From assembly GCA_934454145.1 (NCBI GenBank), contig CAKSFT010000001.1:124001-188000 (forward strand): a stretch of 64,000 bases of DNA, written 5' to 3'. This document shows, piece after piece, positions 26,269 to 34,985 of the stretch. The first letter of the stretch is position 1. Each line of letters starts with the position of its first letter. The notes under the pieces were generated by a model. It searched no databases and was not told the DNA's origin. It saw only the letters and a list, made by a program, of their open reading frames with translations. A program made the position numbers and the translations under genes. Origin of the DNA: an uncultured Clostridia bacterium (lineage in GTDB: Bacteria > Bacillota > Clostridia > UBA1381).

Positions 26269-27353
26269 TATGACTTACCCCCTTTTGCCTTTTTCTTTGC
26301 AATCATCGCCTTAACCGAAAATTTTGATTTTATTATCTTAAATTTTTCGTTATTGTTCAACAGCATCATGACGATAAGCACTATGGCATAAAGCAACATT
26401 CTGTAATCGGCAAGACCTCTCAAAGCCTCCGGCAATGCATAAAGCAATGTCGCCGCAATAATTGAGCCTCTCATCTTGCCCATGCCGCCCAGCACAACAA
26501 ATACCAAAATCAATATTGATGTGTTATAGTCGAATTTTGTAGCATTAAGCTGATTAAGGTTGTGGGAATACAAAACCCCTGCAACACCGGCAAAGAACGC
26601 AGAAACAACAAATGCAGTCATTTTTGCTTTTGTGATGTTTATTCCCATTGCCTCTGCCGCAATCCTGTTGTCCCTTGCGGCTTTTATGCTTCTTCCCGTC
26701 TTGGAATCTATAAGATTCAGCATAACAAAAAGTGCAATCAAAATTACAACAAAACAAACGGTAAAAGTCGTATCCTCCGGCGTACCGTTTATCCCCATTG
26801 CGCCTTTTATAAGGTCATGTTTTGTCGCAAAGTCCATCTGATATTGACTAAATCTCTCCGGGCTTAGGGCAAAATAAACCCCGTTTGCATCATATGACAA
26901 ATAAATGTTGTTGAAAATATTTTTGATAATCTCACCAAAGGCAAGCGTCACGATTGCAAGATAGTCACCCTGCAGTCTCAAAACAGGTATACCAATGAGG
27001 AATCCCATAATCGCCGCCGAAGCGCCGCCCATGATTATCGCAAGCGGAAAACGAATCCACACCGACGGAATAACGTCGATTAAAGCAAGCGAAAATACAC
27101 TCCCGACAAAAGCACCAATACACATAAAGCCCGCATGTCCCAGGCTGAGTTCACCCGATATACCGACAACCAGGTTAAGCGAAACCGCCAAAAGTATATA
27201 AATGGAAACCGGCACAAGCAACCCCGAAAATGCCGAGGAAGTCACAATCCCCGTTGTGAGGAGAACCTGTATTACCACATAGGCAATGATTACCAATCCG
27301 AAAGTGATGAACTTATCAATTGTTTTTGAACTAATATTTTTCACAGCCGCCAC
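26268..27353 (-). CDS. livM: Branched-chain amino acid ABC transporter permease LivM
   Basis: 361 residues, about ten hydrophobic segments. GTG at 27353 directly follows the livH TAG; a second in-frame GTG nine bases downstream has AGGTGG in front and may be the true start. Family marks: LAVSLNLVVGISGELSLGHA, FMCIGAFVGS, PVLRLQGDYLAIVTLAFGEI and FVVLGGMGKMRGSIIAATLL. It forms the channel with LivH. The C-terminus is Lys-rich (IAKKKAKGGKS) and cytoplasmic. Confidence 0.93.
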   Translation of the reverse strand: MAAVKNISSKTIDKFITFGLVIIAYVVIQVLLTTGIVTSSAFSGLLVPVSIYILLAVSLNLVVGISGELSLGHAGFMCIGAFVGSVFSLALIDVIPSVWIRFPLAIIMGGASAAIMGFLIGIPVLRLQGDYLAIVTLAFGEIIKNIFNNIYLSYDANGVYFALSPERFSQYQMDFATKHDLIKGAMGINGTPEDTTFTVCFVVILIALFVMLNLIDSKTGRSIKAARDNRIAAEAMGINITKAKMTAFVVSAFFAGVAGVLYSHNLNQLNATKFDYNTSILILVFVVLGGMGKMRGSIIAATLLYALPEALRGLADYRMLLYAIVLIVMMLLNNNEKFKIIKSKFSVKAMIAKKKAKGGKS

Positions 27354-28274
27354 CTACACTTTCTCGTTAATCTTTCTGCCCAGCAATCCTGTCGGCTTCA
27401 CCAGAAGAACCACAATCAAAACACCAAACACAATTGCGTCCGACATCTGAGAAGAAATATATGCCTTGCTCAGACTTTCAATTATGCCCAAAACAACTCC
27501 GCCAATCATGGCGCCCGGGATACTGCCGATTCCGCCGAAAACCGCCGCGGTAAATGCCTTTATACCGGGCATTGCGCCTGTGTACGGGCTTATCTGCGGA
27601 TATGTGGAGCAAAGCAAAATGCTTGCCACTGCCGCCAAGCCGGAGCCTATCGCAAAGGTTATCGAAATTGTCTTGTTGACATTTATCCCCATCAGTTGTG
27701 CCGCGCCCTTGTCCTCCGACACTGCCTGCATAGATTTTCCTGTTTTTGTTTTGTTTACAAACCATGTGAGAGCCGCCATTATAATCACAGTCACCACCAC
27801 CGTGACGATTGTTTCCCCCGAAATGTTTAGCGCACCACCGACACTGAAACTCGGCACCACCGATTTAAAGCTTTTCGCAGCCGAGCCGAAAATCAAAAGC
27901 GCAAGATTCTGCAGAAAATAACTCACACCTATAGCCGTTATAAGAACCGTAAGCGGGGATGTGTTTCTGAGCGGCTTGTATGCCACCTTCTCTATCACCA
28001 CGCCCAAAATAATGCATGCCAAAATACCGGCAGCCATCGCCGTGATGACAGAAATAAGCGTAACCGTCGCCGTCTCCATTCCTGTACCTGCCAGTGCAGA
28101 CGATAAGCCTGTCATTGTTGTCAGCACTACATATCCGCCTATCATAATAATATCTCCATGGGCAAAGTTAAGCATTTTTGCAATGCCGTAAACCATTGTA
28201 TAACCAAGAGCGATAAGTGCATATATACTGCCCAGGCTAATCCCGGTTACAAAAAATGATAAAAAACTGTTCAT
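27354..28274 (-). CDS. livH: Branched-chain amino acid ABC transporter permease LivH
   Basis: 306 residues, about eight transmembrane segments, starting MNSFLSFFVTGISLGSIYAL, with ALGYTMVYGIAKMLNFAHGD (the LivH signature), EKVAYKPLRNTSPLTVLITA and AAVFGGIGSIPGAMIGGVVL. GGAGAGGGAG precedes the ATG. It starts 126 bases after livK with a perfect palindrome in the gap. Confidence 0.94.
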   Translation of the reverse strand: MNSFLSFFVTGISLGSIYALIALGYTMVYGIAKMLNFAHGDIIMIGGYVVLTTMTGLSSALAGTGMETATVTLISVITAMAAGILACIILGVVIEKVAYKPLRNTSPLTVLITAIGVSYFLQNLALLIFGSAAKSFKSVVPSFSVGGALNISGETIVTVVVTVIIMAALTWFVNKTKTGKSMQAVSEDKGAAQLMGINVNKTISITFAIGSGLAAVASILLCSTYPQISPYTGAMPGIKAFTAAVFGGIGSIPGAMIGGVVLGIIESLSKAYISSQMSDAIVFGVLIVVLLVKPTGLLGRKINEKV

Positions 28275-28343
28275 ATTTTGTGCTCCCTCTCCAAATAGTG
28301 AATACCAACCGTTTGACCGGTTCCCCCTTCGTTATAATAACAA

Positions 28344-28375
28344 CAATTAGGCTATTAAAATTAATAGCCTAATTG
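28344..28375. repeat. Perfect 32-bp palindrome between livK and livH
   Basis: CAATTAGGCTATTAA, two bases (AA), then the exact complement. As RNA it forms a 15-bp stem in the livK-livH gap. It has no strong T-run, so partial termination or protection of the upstream livK message from 3' decay is likely, giving more binding protein than permease. Confidence 0.7.
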
Positions 28376-28400
28376 CCGTAAATAAATGTTTATTTTTGAA

Positions 28401-29573
28401 TTACATTGCTTTGTAAGCGCCGTCTTCAATAACCATTGCTTTCGGATCCTTTGTCGGAGCACCGGTTTCGTCCCAGGTCATTGTCCCTGTTACACCTTCA
28501 ACGGTTATTTCTGTCATTGCTTTCTTCAAAGCTTCGCACAAATCAGAAACGCTTATGCTTGCGTCTGTGATTCCTGCCTTTTCCATAGCAGCCTTTACTG
28601 CATATACAGCGTCATATCCGTCTGCCGCAAACTGATTCGGGATTTCACCGTTGTATGCTGCTTTATATGCTGCTGTGAAGTCAACAGTCTTCTGATCCTT
28701 TGCGTCAGCCGCAAAAGGTGTCAAAAGCATAACGCCGTTTGCCAAAGCAACATCGGCACCAAGCTGGTCGATAACGCCGTCAAGTCCGTCACAGCCGAAG
28801 AACTTCGCATTTATTCCCGCCTTGTTTGCCTGTGTCAGAATCAGTGCAGCTTCCTGATAATATATCGGCAGGAATATCAATTCTGCGCCGCTGTCCTTAA
28901 TCTTCTGGAGCTGTACCGTAAAATCTGTGGCAGAATCCTTTGTAAATGCTTCCGCGTCTACAATTTCAAGATTTCTCTTTTGTGCTTCTGCGGAGAATGT
29001 TTCATATATTCCCTGTGAATAAACGTCAGAACTGTTGTAAATAACAGCAACCTTTGACGCGATGTTGTTTTCGCTTATATACTGTGCAGATTTTGCACCC
29101 TGTTCCGGGTCGCTGAAACAAATTCTGAAAGCATTGTCATTCTTTATACATTCAGCAGAAGAACCCGACGGTGTAATCATAAACATATTGTCTGCCGCAG
29201 TCTTTGAAGAAACCGCAACACACGGATTGCTTGTAACCGTACCAATCAAAACCTTAATCTGATCCTTCAATGTGTTATATGCATTTACAGCTTTTTCGGC
29301 ATCATGTTCATCGTCCTGGAACTTAAGCTCAAACTTTATCCCATTGACACCGCCTGCCGCGTTGATTTCGTCAACAGCCAGCTGCGCACCGTTTCTTACA
29401 GCAGTTCCGTAAGTAGCCGCCGCACCTGTGAGGGGGCCGATTCCGCCCAAAACCAAAGTGTTGGCGTCGCCCTGTGTGCCATTGCCGCCTTCATTTGTGT
29501 CTTTGGCTCCGCATCCTGCGAAACAACCTGCTGCCAAAACAGCAGCCAATGTAAGTGATACTGCTTTTTTCAT
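28401..29573 (-). CDS. livK: Branched-chain amino acid ABC transporter substrate-binding lipoprotein
   Basis: 390 residues from the ATG at 29573, with GGAGG eight bases upstream; the longer open frame lacks a ribosome site. A lipoprotein signal ends in LAAGCFAGC, with two possible lipobox cysteines. The mature part is a type I periplasmic-binding-protein fold: LGGIGPLTGAAATYGTAVRN, ELKFQDDEHDAEKAVNAYNT, IGTVTSNPCVAVS and QFAADGYDAVYAVK. It captures Leu/Ile/Val outside the membrane and delivers to LivHM. First gene of the operon under a consensus promoter. Confidence 0.95.
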   Translation of the reverse strand: MKKAVSLTLAAVLAAGCFAGCGAKDTNEGGNGTQGDANTLVLGGIGPLTGAAATYGTAVRNGAQLAVDEINAAGGVNGIKFELKFQDDEHDAEKAVNAYNTLKDQIKVLIGTVTSNPCVAVSSKTAADNMFMITPSGSSAECIKNDNAFRICFSDPEQGAKSAQYISENNIASKVAVIYNSSDVYSQGIYETFSAEAQKRNLEIVDAEAFTKDSATDFTVQLQKIKDSGAELIFLPIYYQEAALILTQANKAGINAKFFGCDGLDGVIDQLGADVALANGVMLLTPFAADAKDQKTVDFTAAYKAAYNGEIPNQFAADGYDAVYAVKAAMEKAGITDASISVSDLCEALKKAMTEITVEGVTGTMTWDETGAPTKDPKAMVIEDGAYKAM

Positions 29574-29625
29574 TGTAATTACCTCCATCTTTATCGTCTT
29601 ATAAATAAAACAATTTATAAAAGAC

Positions 29626-29654
29626 ATAATACTATCTATTTCGCGATTTGTCAA
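29626..29654 (-). promoter_or_regulatory. Promoter of the liv operon
   Basis: On the minus strand TTGACA (29649-29654), 17-base spacer, TATTAT (29626-29631). The ~50-base leader contains TTATAAA/TTTATAA dyad symmetry. Confidence 0.8.
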
Positions 29655-29698
29655 TACTTTTCAACCCCGTTTTGTTTATTATGCATAGAATTTTTATT

Positions 29699-32600
29699 TT
29701 ATTTGGGGTCAATTTCATCAACAGTCAGTCTATATTGCAGATTGACAGCAAAAGAACCGTCCGTGTTCCTGAATATCGGTCTGAATCTGAAGTCCTCCGC
29801 GCCGACCTTTGCAAGCATAAAGAATCTGTTAATTCCGCTTTTCAAAGTCACCTTTCCCGGTTTTTCCTTTCTGCCGTTTATATAAAGTTCGTATTCGCCG
29901 TTTGCGTCAATGTCAAGCAAATACTCCTTTTGCGGTGTGCGCAGTGCATGTACAAAGCATGTTATAAACATTGTATTCCCCGCACTGCCGGTAAGCCTCA
30001 GATACCCGTCTTTTCTGCGCTCAAACTTTCTCATCCAGCCATAAAGCCCTTCACCCAGGTTGTTCAGCGAAAATTCCGGGTCGGTATAATATTCAATTGC
30101 CCTTGCATAGTCCTGATACGGCTTATATGGCAGCGACATCACCATTTCCATGGAATTTTCCGCCTCCCCTTTAATCATATCCATGGCATCAAAAGCAAAT
30201 TCCGCGCCCATGTTTGCCAGCATTGCCGTGTACATCCTCACCGATTTTTCGTCAGATTTGTCGGCAATAAACTGTGAGAACACCTTTGCGCCGTCTTTTA
30301 TGGCATAACTTACCGGTTTTTCCGCCAGTTCTCTGTTGTAAGCCACAATTGCGCGCTTGCAGTATTCCGCCCTGTGGTCCCCTATAAACAAATCCTCCCA
30401 CGAAGTCCCTTCAACACTTTCAAAAAGTGTCGTTGCATCGCTGCACTCTGCCGTGTTGTATGCAAGGAAACGGTTTATGACCTCTCTTGGCGACATGCCG
30501 ACCTTGTCATATCCAAAAAGGTCAACCACAGATATGCCCTTTGCCTCATCAAGAGAATAATCGGCGCTCAGGTGATAAGACGGTCTTTTTTTAATATTTA
30601 CTTTTTTCCCGAAAATATCCGACAAAAGTTCCGCATTTTCACATGGCATAATCAGGAGCTTTCCGCCAAAAGCCTTCGCTTCCTCCTCATGCCCTCTCAG
30701 GCCGTCCTCATCGGCAATTATGATGTCGTATCCGGAAAATTCTTTGCATGAATCATATTCCAATGCAATTGCATCTAAAAATTCTTTTGTCTTTGCCGAT
30801 GCCAAAACCCCTGTCTTTTTGTGCTCTGTTTTCTTTTGTGACAGGTATTTTATCATGTTTCTCAACAATACACAAGCCTGCGGCACAGTTTCATAATGCT
30901 TCATGATTTCAAGCTGTGTTGCGATAACCGTTCCGTTGTCGTTGTATTCAAGCATCGGACTCCACAAATCTCCGCCGTCATTGAAATCACCGAAGGAGCA
31001 CTCCAAAAGCATTTTATAATTGCCCTTTACCGGCTTTTCAAAAGCACTGTTTATAAACGAATCCGGGCCGTCCTCCCCGGCGCCTTTTTCCCAAAAGATA
31101 AAGTCGCCGTTCTCCAGTCCGCAAAATACCGGATGAGAATATTCACTTGCATGCGCACGCAAAAATTTCTTCTTATTTATAACCATTGTCCCCAACGAAA
31201 ATCCAAACTGTTCCGTAATAATCACTCTGCCGCCCGATTTTATAAATCTGTGCAGCGCCGGCTGCATATTCTTTTCCTTTTCGTCAATGTCACTGCCGAT
31301 AATCAAAAGAATCGTGTCCTCGTACAAATCCTCAATCCTTGCAAGTTTTTCACACCCCGGCACAAGCCCCTTGATTTTTTCAAAGTCATCGTCATTCCCA
31401 AAATACGCCGTTCTCACATTTGTGACAGGCTCGCTCTTTATTCCCGACGGGTATATTTTATATTCCCGTTCTGTGACATTCATGAGCTTTCCGCCGTGGT
31501 ATTGTCTGATGACAAGGCTCATACACTCGGGTTTTTCTGCCTTTTCCGGCACGATTTTTATGCTGTATTCCTTCCTCACCCCTGCCTTTTGGACAAACTC
31601 ACTTTTCTCTTTATATACTGTTTTGCCGCATTGCACAGCTTCTGTTTCAAGCGTCACATTTTGGTCATGCAAGGTGTCATTGTATACGTCAAACAGCCTT
31701 TCTATGGGCTTGTCATCATAAAAAGAAGTGTTATACTCACGCGGTATGACAGTGACGGGCTTCATGCCTGCCTCGGCATACTTGCATGTCACATTCGGGA
31801 TATATGCCGGATAGTCTTTCAGCATACCGTTGTTTATAGTCAGAGAATATTTTTTTATCTGTCTTATCTGAGGATACGGTTTTCCCGTATTATCCCCTCT
31901 TTCCAGAACAATATCCTCATTTGGCATGCTCTCGGCAAAATAGTGTGCAAAATTAAAACTTGAAATACCCGAAACATCTTTTCTTCTTGCATATTCCATA
32001 AATAACTGTTCTTTTACCGATATTCCTTCGGCACACACCTCGTGGTTTTTATATGCGTCGAGTCCGATGTACATGCTGCTGTTTTGCGGACAGATATACC
32101 ACAATCCCCCGTGCTCTCCAATTGTCAGCGGAACATTTCTGTCCCATTGGTCTATCGTGCCGTCTATGTTATAGTGGAGGCTTGCCACCTCGGTTATTTC
32201 TTTGTCAATCATTCTGTTGTCGCCGTCCAGGGATATAAGCCTCTCCGAGCGGTCTGCCGCATGAAAAATTTCCATAAATTCGGGCACATATTTTTTATAC
32301 TCGTCACGCCCGTCTACCCATCTCATTTCGTTTTCAAGGCTCCATATCACAACAGACGCATGATTCTTGTCCCTTGCCACAAATCTCTTTATGTGGTTGC
32401 GGCAGTTTTCTATAAATTCCGGGCTTGCCGCGTCCATGCTCTTGCCCGAGCCGTAAATTGCCGTTTCGTCCACAATCAACATTCCCTCTTCATCGGCAAT
32501 GTCAAGATAAAACTCCGGGTGCGGCTCCGCATGATATCTTATGCTGTTGACTCCGCGTTCTTTGCAGAGTCTGCACCAGTTTCTCACATATTCCTCTGTC

Positions 32601-33517
32601 ATCTGCACAGCGCCCTGGAAATGCCATGAGTCTCCGCGCAGATTTACTCTTGTGCCATTCAGGACAAAGCTGCTCCCCTCTGCCCAAAATTCGCGGAACC
32701 CAAACCGCACATTCATTTCGTCCGTGCTTCCCTCTATGCGTATCTTCATGTTATAAAGATGCGGATTTTCCGTGTCCCACAAAATCGGATTTTCCCACAA
32801 AACAGAAAGCTTTGCCCGGTTGTCCGCCACTTCTGCCGACATTGTTTTCACAAGCGTGCCGCCGTCATAAATATCCGCCGTCACCACAGTCTTGTCCGCG
32901 CAGTTTGCCGTTTCCGCATATACATCTATTTTCTTTTTTCTCACAGATGTCACAATTTCCGCATCCGTGATGTGCACCTTTGGCAAAACAATCATATGTA
33001 CGTCCTGCCATATGCCCATATATACACTGCGGAGCCACGATCCTGCCAATTCATTTGTCCTCATGTCGCCCGACGGTATCTCATGTTTTTCACATTCTGT
33101 GCAGACAACCTGCAAAAGGTTCTCCCCCGTCTTTGCCTCGTCGGTTATGTCCACATACAGCGGCAGATAAAATTCGTTCCAGTCCGCCAGTTTTTTGCCG
33201 TTCAGATACACAGCCGAGCGGTGCATAATTGCGTCAAATTTCAGTATGACGGTGTTTTTCTTCATTTCGGGCGTTATTTCTACGGTGCGCGCAATCACGC
33301 CCGACCTTGCCCGGTCCCATTCTTTTGGATAATCAAACGTATTAAACGGGTCAAATCCGTATTTCTCCACAGACATGCTTGAAGTTCCGTTTCTCCACGA
33401 TGACGGCACAGACAGTTTTTCTTTCTCATAGGTCACGTTTTCCGGCAGTTCCAGGACTCCGGTTTCATAAATCGGCATAAAATCCCAGTCGCCGTTGAGC
33501 AAAATATCTTTTCTCAT
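29699..33517 (-). CDS. Very large glycoside hydrolase family 2 protein
   Basis: 1272 residues from the ATG at 33517 (GGAGA seven bases upstream). No signal peptide, so it should act in the cytoplasm on imported oligosaccharides. The first ~180 residues are the GH2 jelly-roll (LLNGDWDFMPIYETG, AVYLNGKKLADWNEFYLP), next an immunoglobulin-like domain, then the TIM barrel ~285-560 with FREFWAEGSSFVLNGTRVNL, HAEPHPEFYLDIADEEGMLI. The likely acid/base is the Glu of SLENEM and the nucleophile the Glu of TIGEHGG. Usual GH2 enzymes end near 600-1000 residues. Here ~600 more follow, including Rossmann-like stretches (LLIIGSDIDEKEKNM, IKSGGRVIITEQFG) like the amidotransferase-like fold of some beta-galactosidases, and a final beta sandwich. 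Galactosidase, glucuronidase or mannosidase activity cannot be told apart. Confidence 0.85.
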   Translation of the reverse strand: MRKDILLNGDWDFMPIYETGVLELPENVTYEKEKLSVPSSWRNGTSSMSVEKYGFDPFNTFDYPKEWDRARSGVIARTVEITPEMKKNTVILKFDAIMHRSAVYLNGKKLADWNEFYLPLYVDITDEAKTGENLLQVVCTECEKHEIPSGDMRTNELAGSWLRSVYMGIWQDVHMIVLPKVHITDAEIVTSVRKKKIDVYAETANCADKTVVTADIYDGGTLVKTMSAEVADNRAKLSVLWENPILWDTENPHLYNMKIRIEGSTDEMNVRFGFREFWAEGSSFVLNGTRVNLRGDSWHFQGAVQMTEEYVRNWCRLCKERGVNSIRYHAEPHPEFYLDIADEEGMLIVDETAIYGSGKSMDAASPEFIENCRNHIKRFVARDKNHASVVIWSLENEMRWVDGRDEYKKYVPEFMEIFHAADRSERLISLDGDNRMIDKEITEVASLHYNIDGTIDQWDRNVPLTIGEHGGLWYICPQNSSMYIGLDAYKNHEVCAEGISVKEQLFMEYARRKDVSGISSFNFAHYFAESMPNEDIVLERGDNTGKPYPQIRQIKKYSLTINNGMLKDYPAYIPNVTCKYAEAGMKPVTVIPREYNTSFYDDKPIERLFDVYNDTLHDQNVTLETEAVQCGKTVYKEKSEFVQKAGVRKEYSIKIVPEKAEKPECMSLVIRQYHGGKLMNVTEREYKIYPSGIKSEPVTNVRTAYFGNDDDFEKIKGLVPGCEKLARIEDLYEDTILLIIGSDIDEKEKNMQPALHRFIKSGGRVIITEQFGFSLGTMVINKKKFLRAHASEYSHPVFCGLENGDFIFWEKGAGEDGPDSFINSAFEKPVKGNYKMLLECSFGDFNDGGDLWSPMLEYNDNGTVIATQLEIMKHYETVPQACVLLRNMIKYLSQKKTEHKKTGVLASAKTKEFLDAIALEYDSCKEFSGYDIIIADEDGLRGHEEEAKAFGGKLLIMPCENAELLSDIFGKKVNIKKRPSYHLSADYSLDEAKGISVVDLFGYDKVGMSPREVINRFLAYNTAECSDATTLFESVEGTSWEDLFIGDHRAEYCKRAIVAYNRELAEKPVSYAIKDGAKVFSQFIADKSDEKSVRMYTAMLANMGAEFAFDAMDMIKGEAENSMEMVMSLPYKPYQDYARAIEYYTDPEFSLNNLGEGLYGWMRKFERRKDGYLRLTGSAGNTMFITCFVHALRTPQKEYLLDIDANGEYELYINGRKEKPGKVTLKSGINRFFMLAKVGAEDFRFRPIFRNTDGSFAVNLQYRLTVDEIDPK

Positions 33518-33577
33518 AAAAATTTCTCCATTCCACAAAAAATCCATATACTGACAAATGTACTTTTTCACAAAGCT

Positions 33578-33606
33578 ATAATACCCTAAAACCGCGTAAA
33601 TTGCAA
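33578..33606 (-). promoter_or_regulatory. Promoter of the GH2 gene, overlapped by a direct repeat
   Basis: On the minus strand TTGCAA (33601-33606), 17-base spacer, TATTAT (33578-33583). Two copies of a 13-base direct repeat (GCAAGC plus T-tract on the plus strand, 33603-33615 and 33625-33637) lie 22 bases apart over and upstream of the -35, a plausible operator. Confidence 0.65.
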
Positions 33607-33685
33607 GCTTTTTTTCACATTACCGCAAGCTTTTTTTTCGCTTTTCGGATTGTTTCAAAAAATTCCTTAAAATATATTTTAACCC

Positions 33686-33714
33686 TTGACATTCATCTTC
33701 ATCCGTGATATAAT
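33686..33714 (+). promoter_or_regulatory. Consensus promoter of tRNA-Ser
   Basis: TTGACA (33686-33691), 17-base spacer, TATAAT (33709-33714): a perfect sigma-A promoter. Transcription would start near 33721, nine bases before the tRNA. Confidence 0.92.
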
Positions 33715-33729
33715 ATCATGGTCATCAAC

Positions 33730-33817
33730 GGAGAGGTGGCCGAGTGGTCGAAGGCGCAGCATTGGAAATGCTGTGATGTTCACGCATCCGAGAGTTCGAA
33801 TCTCTTCCTCTCCTCCA
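33730..33817 (+). tRNA. tRNA-Ser (anticodon GGA)
   Basis: Cloverleaf visible: acceptor stem GGAGAGG/CCTCTCC, class II D-arm (TGGCCGAGTGGTCGAAGGCG), anticodon loop TTGGAAA giving GGA for UCC/UCU, a long variable arm and T-loop TTCGAAT. CCA appears encoded at 33815-33817. The base before it (position 73) is T, whereas serine tRNAs normally have G. Own consensus promoter and own terminator. Confidence 0.93.
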
Positions 33818-33818
33818 A

Positions 33819-33855
33819 AAAAGGAACTGCATATCAGGCAGTTCCTTTTGTTTTG
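33819..33855 (+). terminator. Terminator of tRNA-Ser
   Basis: AAAGGAACTGC/GCAGTTCCTTT stem with a 7-base loop and T-rich tail, directly after the CCA end. Confidence 0.85.
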
Positions 33856-33882
33856 CGTATTTTTCATATATCCAACTCCAAA

Positions 33883-33926
33883 AAAATATAAGAGGCAAAA
33901 TAAATTTATTTTGCCTCTTATATTTT
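33883..33926. terminator. Perfect 44-bp palindromic terminator
   Basis: A 22+22 base perfect inverted repeat (AAAATATAAGAGGCAAAATAAA and complement) ending in T-runs on both strands. On the minus strand it closes the kinase/CAP-SLH/SLH operon ten bases after its last stop; on the plus strand it backs up the tRNA terminator. Confidence 0.88.
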
Positions 33927-33935
33927 ATAAATACT

Positions 33936-34913
33936 TTATTTTATCGCTCTGTTCAAAAATGTTACAATCTGTCCGCGGCTGCAAACAGTGTCTGGCGCAA
34001 ACGTTGTTGCAGATGTGCCGCTTGTCACACCTTCTTCAACTGCCCACGCAACTGCTTCCGCATATTCCGCATCCATGTCAACATCAGCAAACTCAATTTC
34101 GGAATCTGTCCACGGCGCGCCTGCGTTCAACCACAGATATGTAACTGTCGATGCACGTGTGCACGGCGTGTCCGCCCCGAATGTTGTGCCGGAAACCATT
34201 CCCTTTTCGTTTGCCCATACTGCCGCGTCATAATAATAGTCGCTTTCCTTCACATCAGCAAACGGATTCCCTGCCGTTGCCTTCGGCGAACCGACCGCAC
34301 GCCACAAGAAGGTCAGGATTTGTGCACGTGTGCATGTGTTGTCCGGCGAAAAAGTTGTATCAGATGTCCCGGCGGTAATTCCTTTTTCCACTGCCCACTT
34401 CACAGCCGCCTCATAATATGCCCCCGCCTTTACATCATTGAAAGACACCGGCACTGTTGCAATATCCTTTTTTTCTTCCGGCTTGGTTACACTCGGCTGG
34501 TCGTTTTTGTTTTCCTCCTGCTTCTTGGTGTCATCGACAACCGGTGTCGAAAGGTCATCCAGCATCGGAATCTTCACGGTATACATTTCATGTCTTGTAT
34601 ATACATCACATTTGAACTGTATATTTGCAAATATACTTCCATCCTTTTCCGCTGTTGCATTATAAACTCTGAAATCCGATTCCTTGCTGAAAGACAATTC
34701 AATTTCATCGTTTTCGGGGAGAACTCTTTTGAGCTCCCTCAAAAACTCATCCATTGTCATGTCGTTCCATGTTGCCATTTTATCTTTTTCCTTGTTGATT
34801 ACTTTCTTCAAATCTTCGATTTGCATACCTCCGTCTTTGGCTGCAAAAGCCCCTGCCGCCAGTGACATCACCATGCACAAAGCAAAAAACACACTTACAA
34901 TTTTTTTACACAT
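33936..34913 (-). CDS. Secreted SLH protein with one copy of an unnamed ~75-residue repeat
   Basis: 325 residues: signal peptide to AGAFAAK, then residues ~30-130 a domain that resembles the triple repeat of the neighbouring CAP protein (WNDMTMDEFLRELKRVLPEN, FRVYNATAEKDGSIFANIQF, YTVKIPML), a Lys/Asn/Pro linker, and three SLH domains ~155-325 (FNDVKAGAYYEAAVKWAVEK, FADVKESDYYYDAAVWANEK, FADVDMDAEYAEAVAWAVEE). The SLH block should attach it to the cell wall. DNA for part of the SLH block, 34018-34316, is identical to 35068-35366 in the CAP gene. Probably co-transcribed with CAP-SLH, 72 bases upstream, as no convincing terminator separates them. Function unknown. Confidence 0.85.
   Translation of the reverse strand: MCKKIVSVFFALCMVMSLAAGAFAAKDGGMQIEDLKKVINKEKDKMATWNDMTMDEFLRELKRVLPENDEIELSFSKESDFRVYNATAEKDGSIFANIQFKCDVYTRHEMYTVKIPMLDDLSTPVVDDTKKQEENKNDQPSVTKPEEKKDIATVPVSFNDVKAGAYYEAAVKWAVEKGITAGTSDTTFSPDNTCTRAQILTFLWRAVGSPKATAGNPFADVKESDYYYDAAVWANEKGMVSGTTFGADTPCTRASTVTYLWLNAGAPWTDSEIEFADVDMDAEYAEAVAWAVEEGVTSGTSATTFAPDTVCSRGQIVTFLNRAIK
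34018..34316. repeat. 299-bp SLH-coding segment identical to 35068-35366
   Basis: Compared base by base, the 299 bases match 35068-35366 with no difference (offset exactly 1050). Identity breaks off at 34017 and 34317, and the flanking SLH codons differ more. Recent duplication or gene conversion between tandem SLH modules is the simplest reading. Confidence 0.95.
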
Positions 34914-34985
34914 TTTTCTTTTCCTCTCTTCTTTTTATATTTTGTTTTATATTTTGGGTAATTAAAAAATTACTTCCAAACTCAT

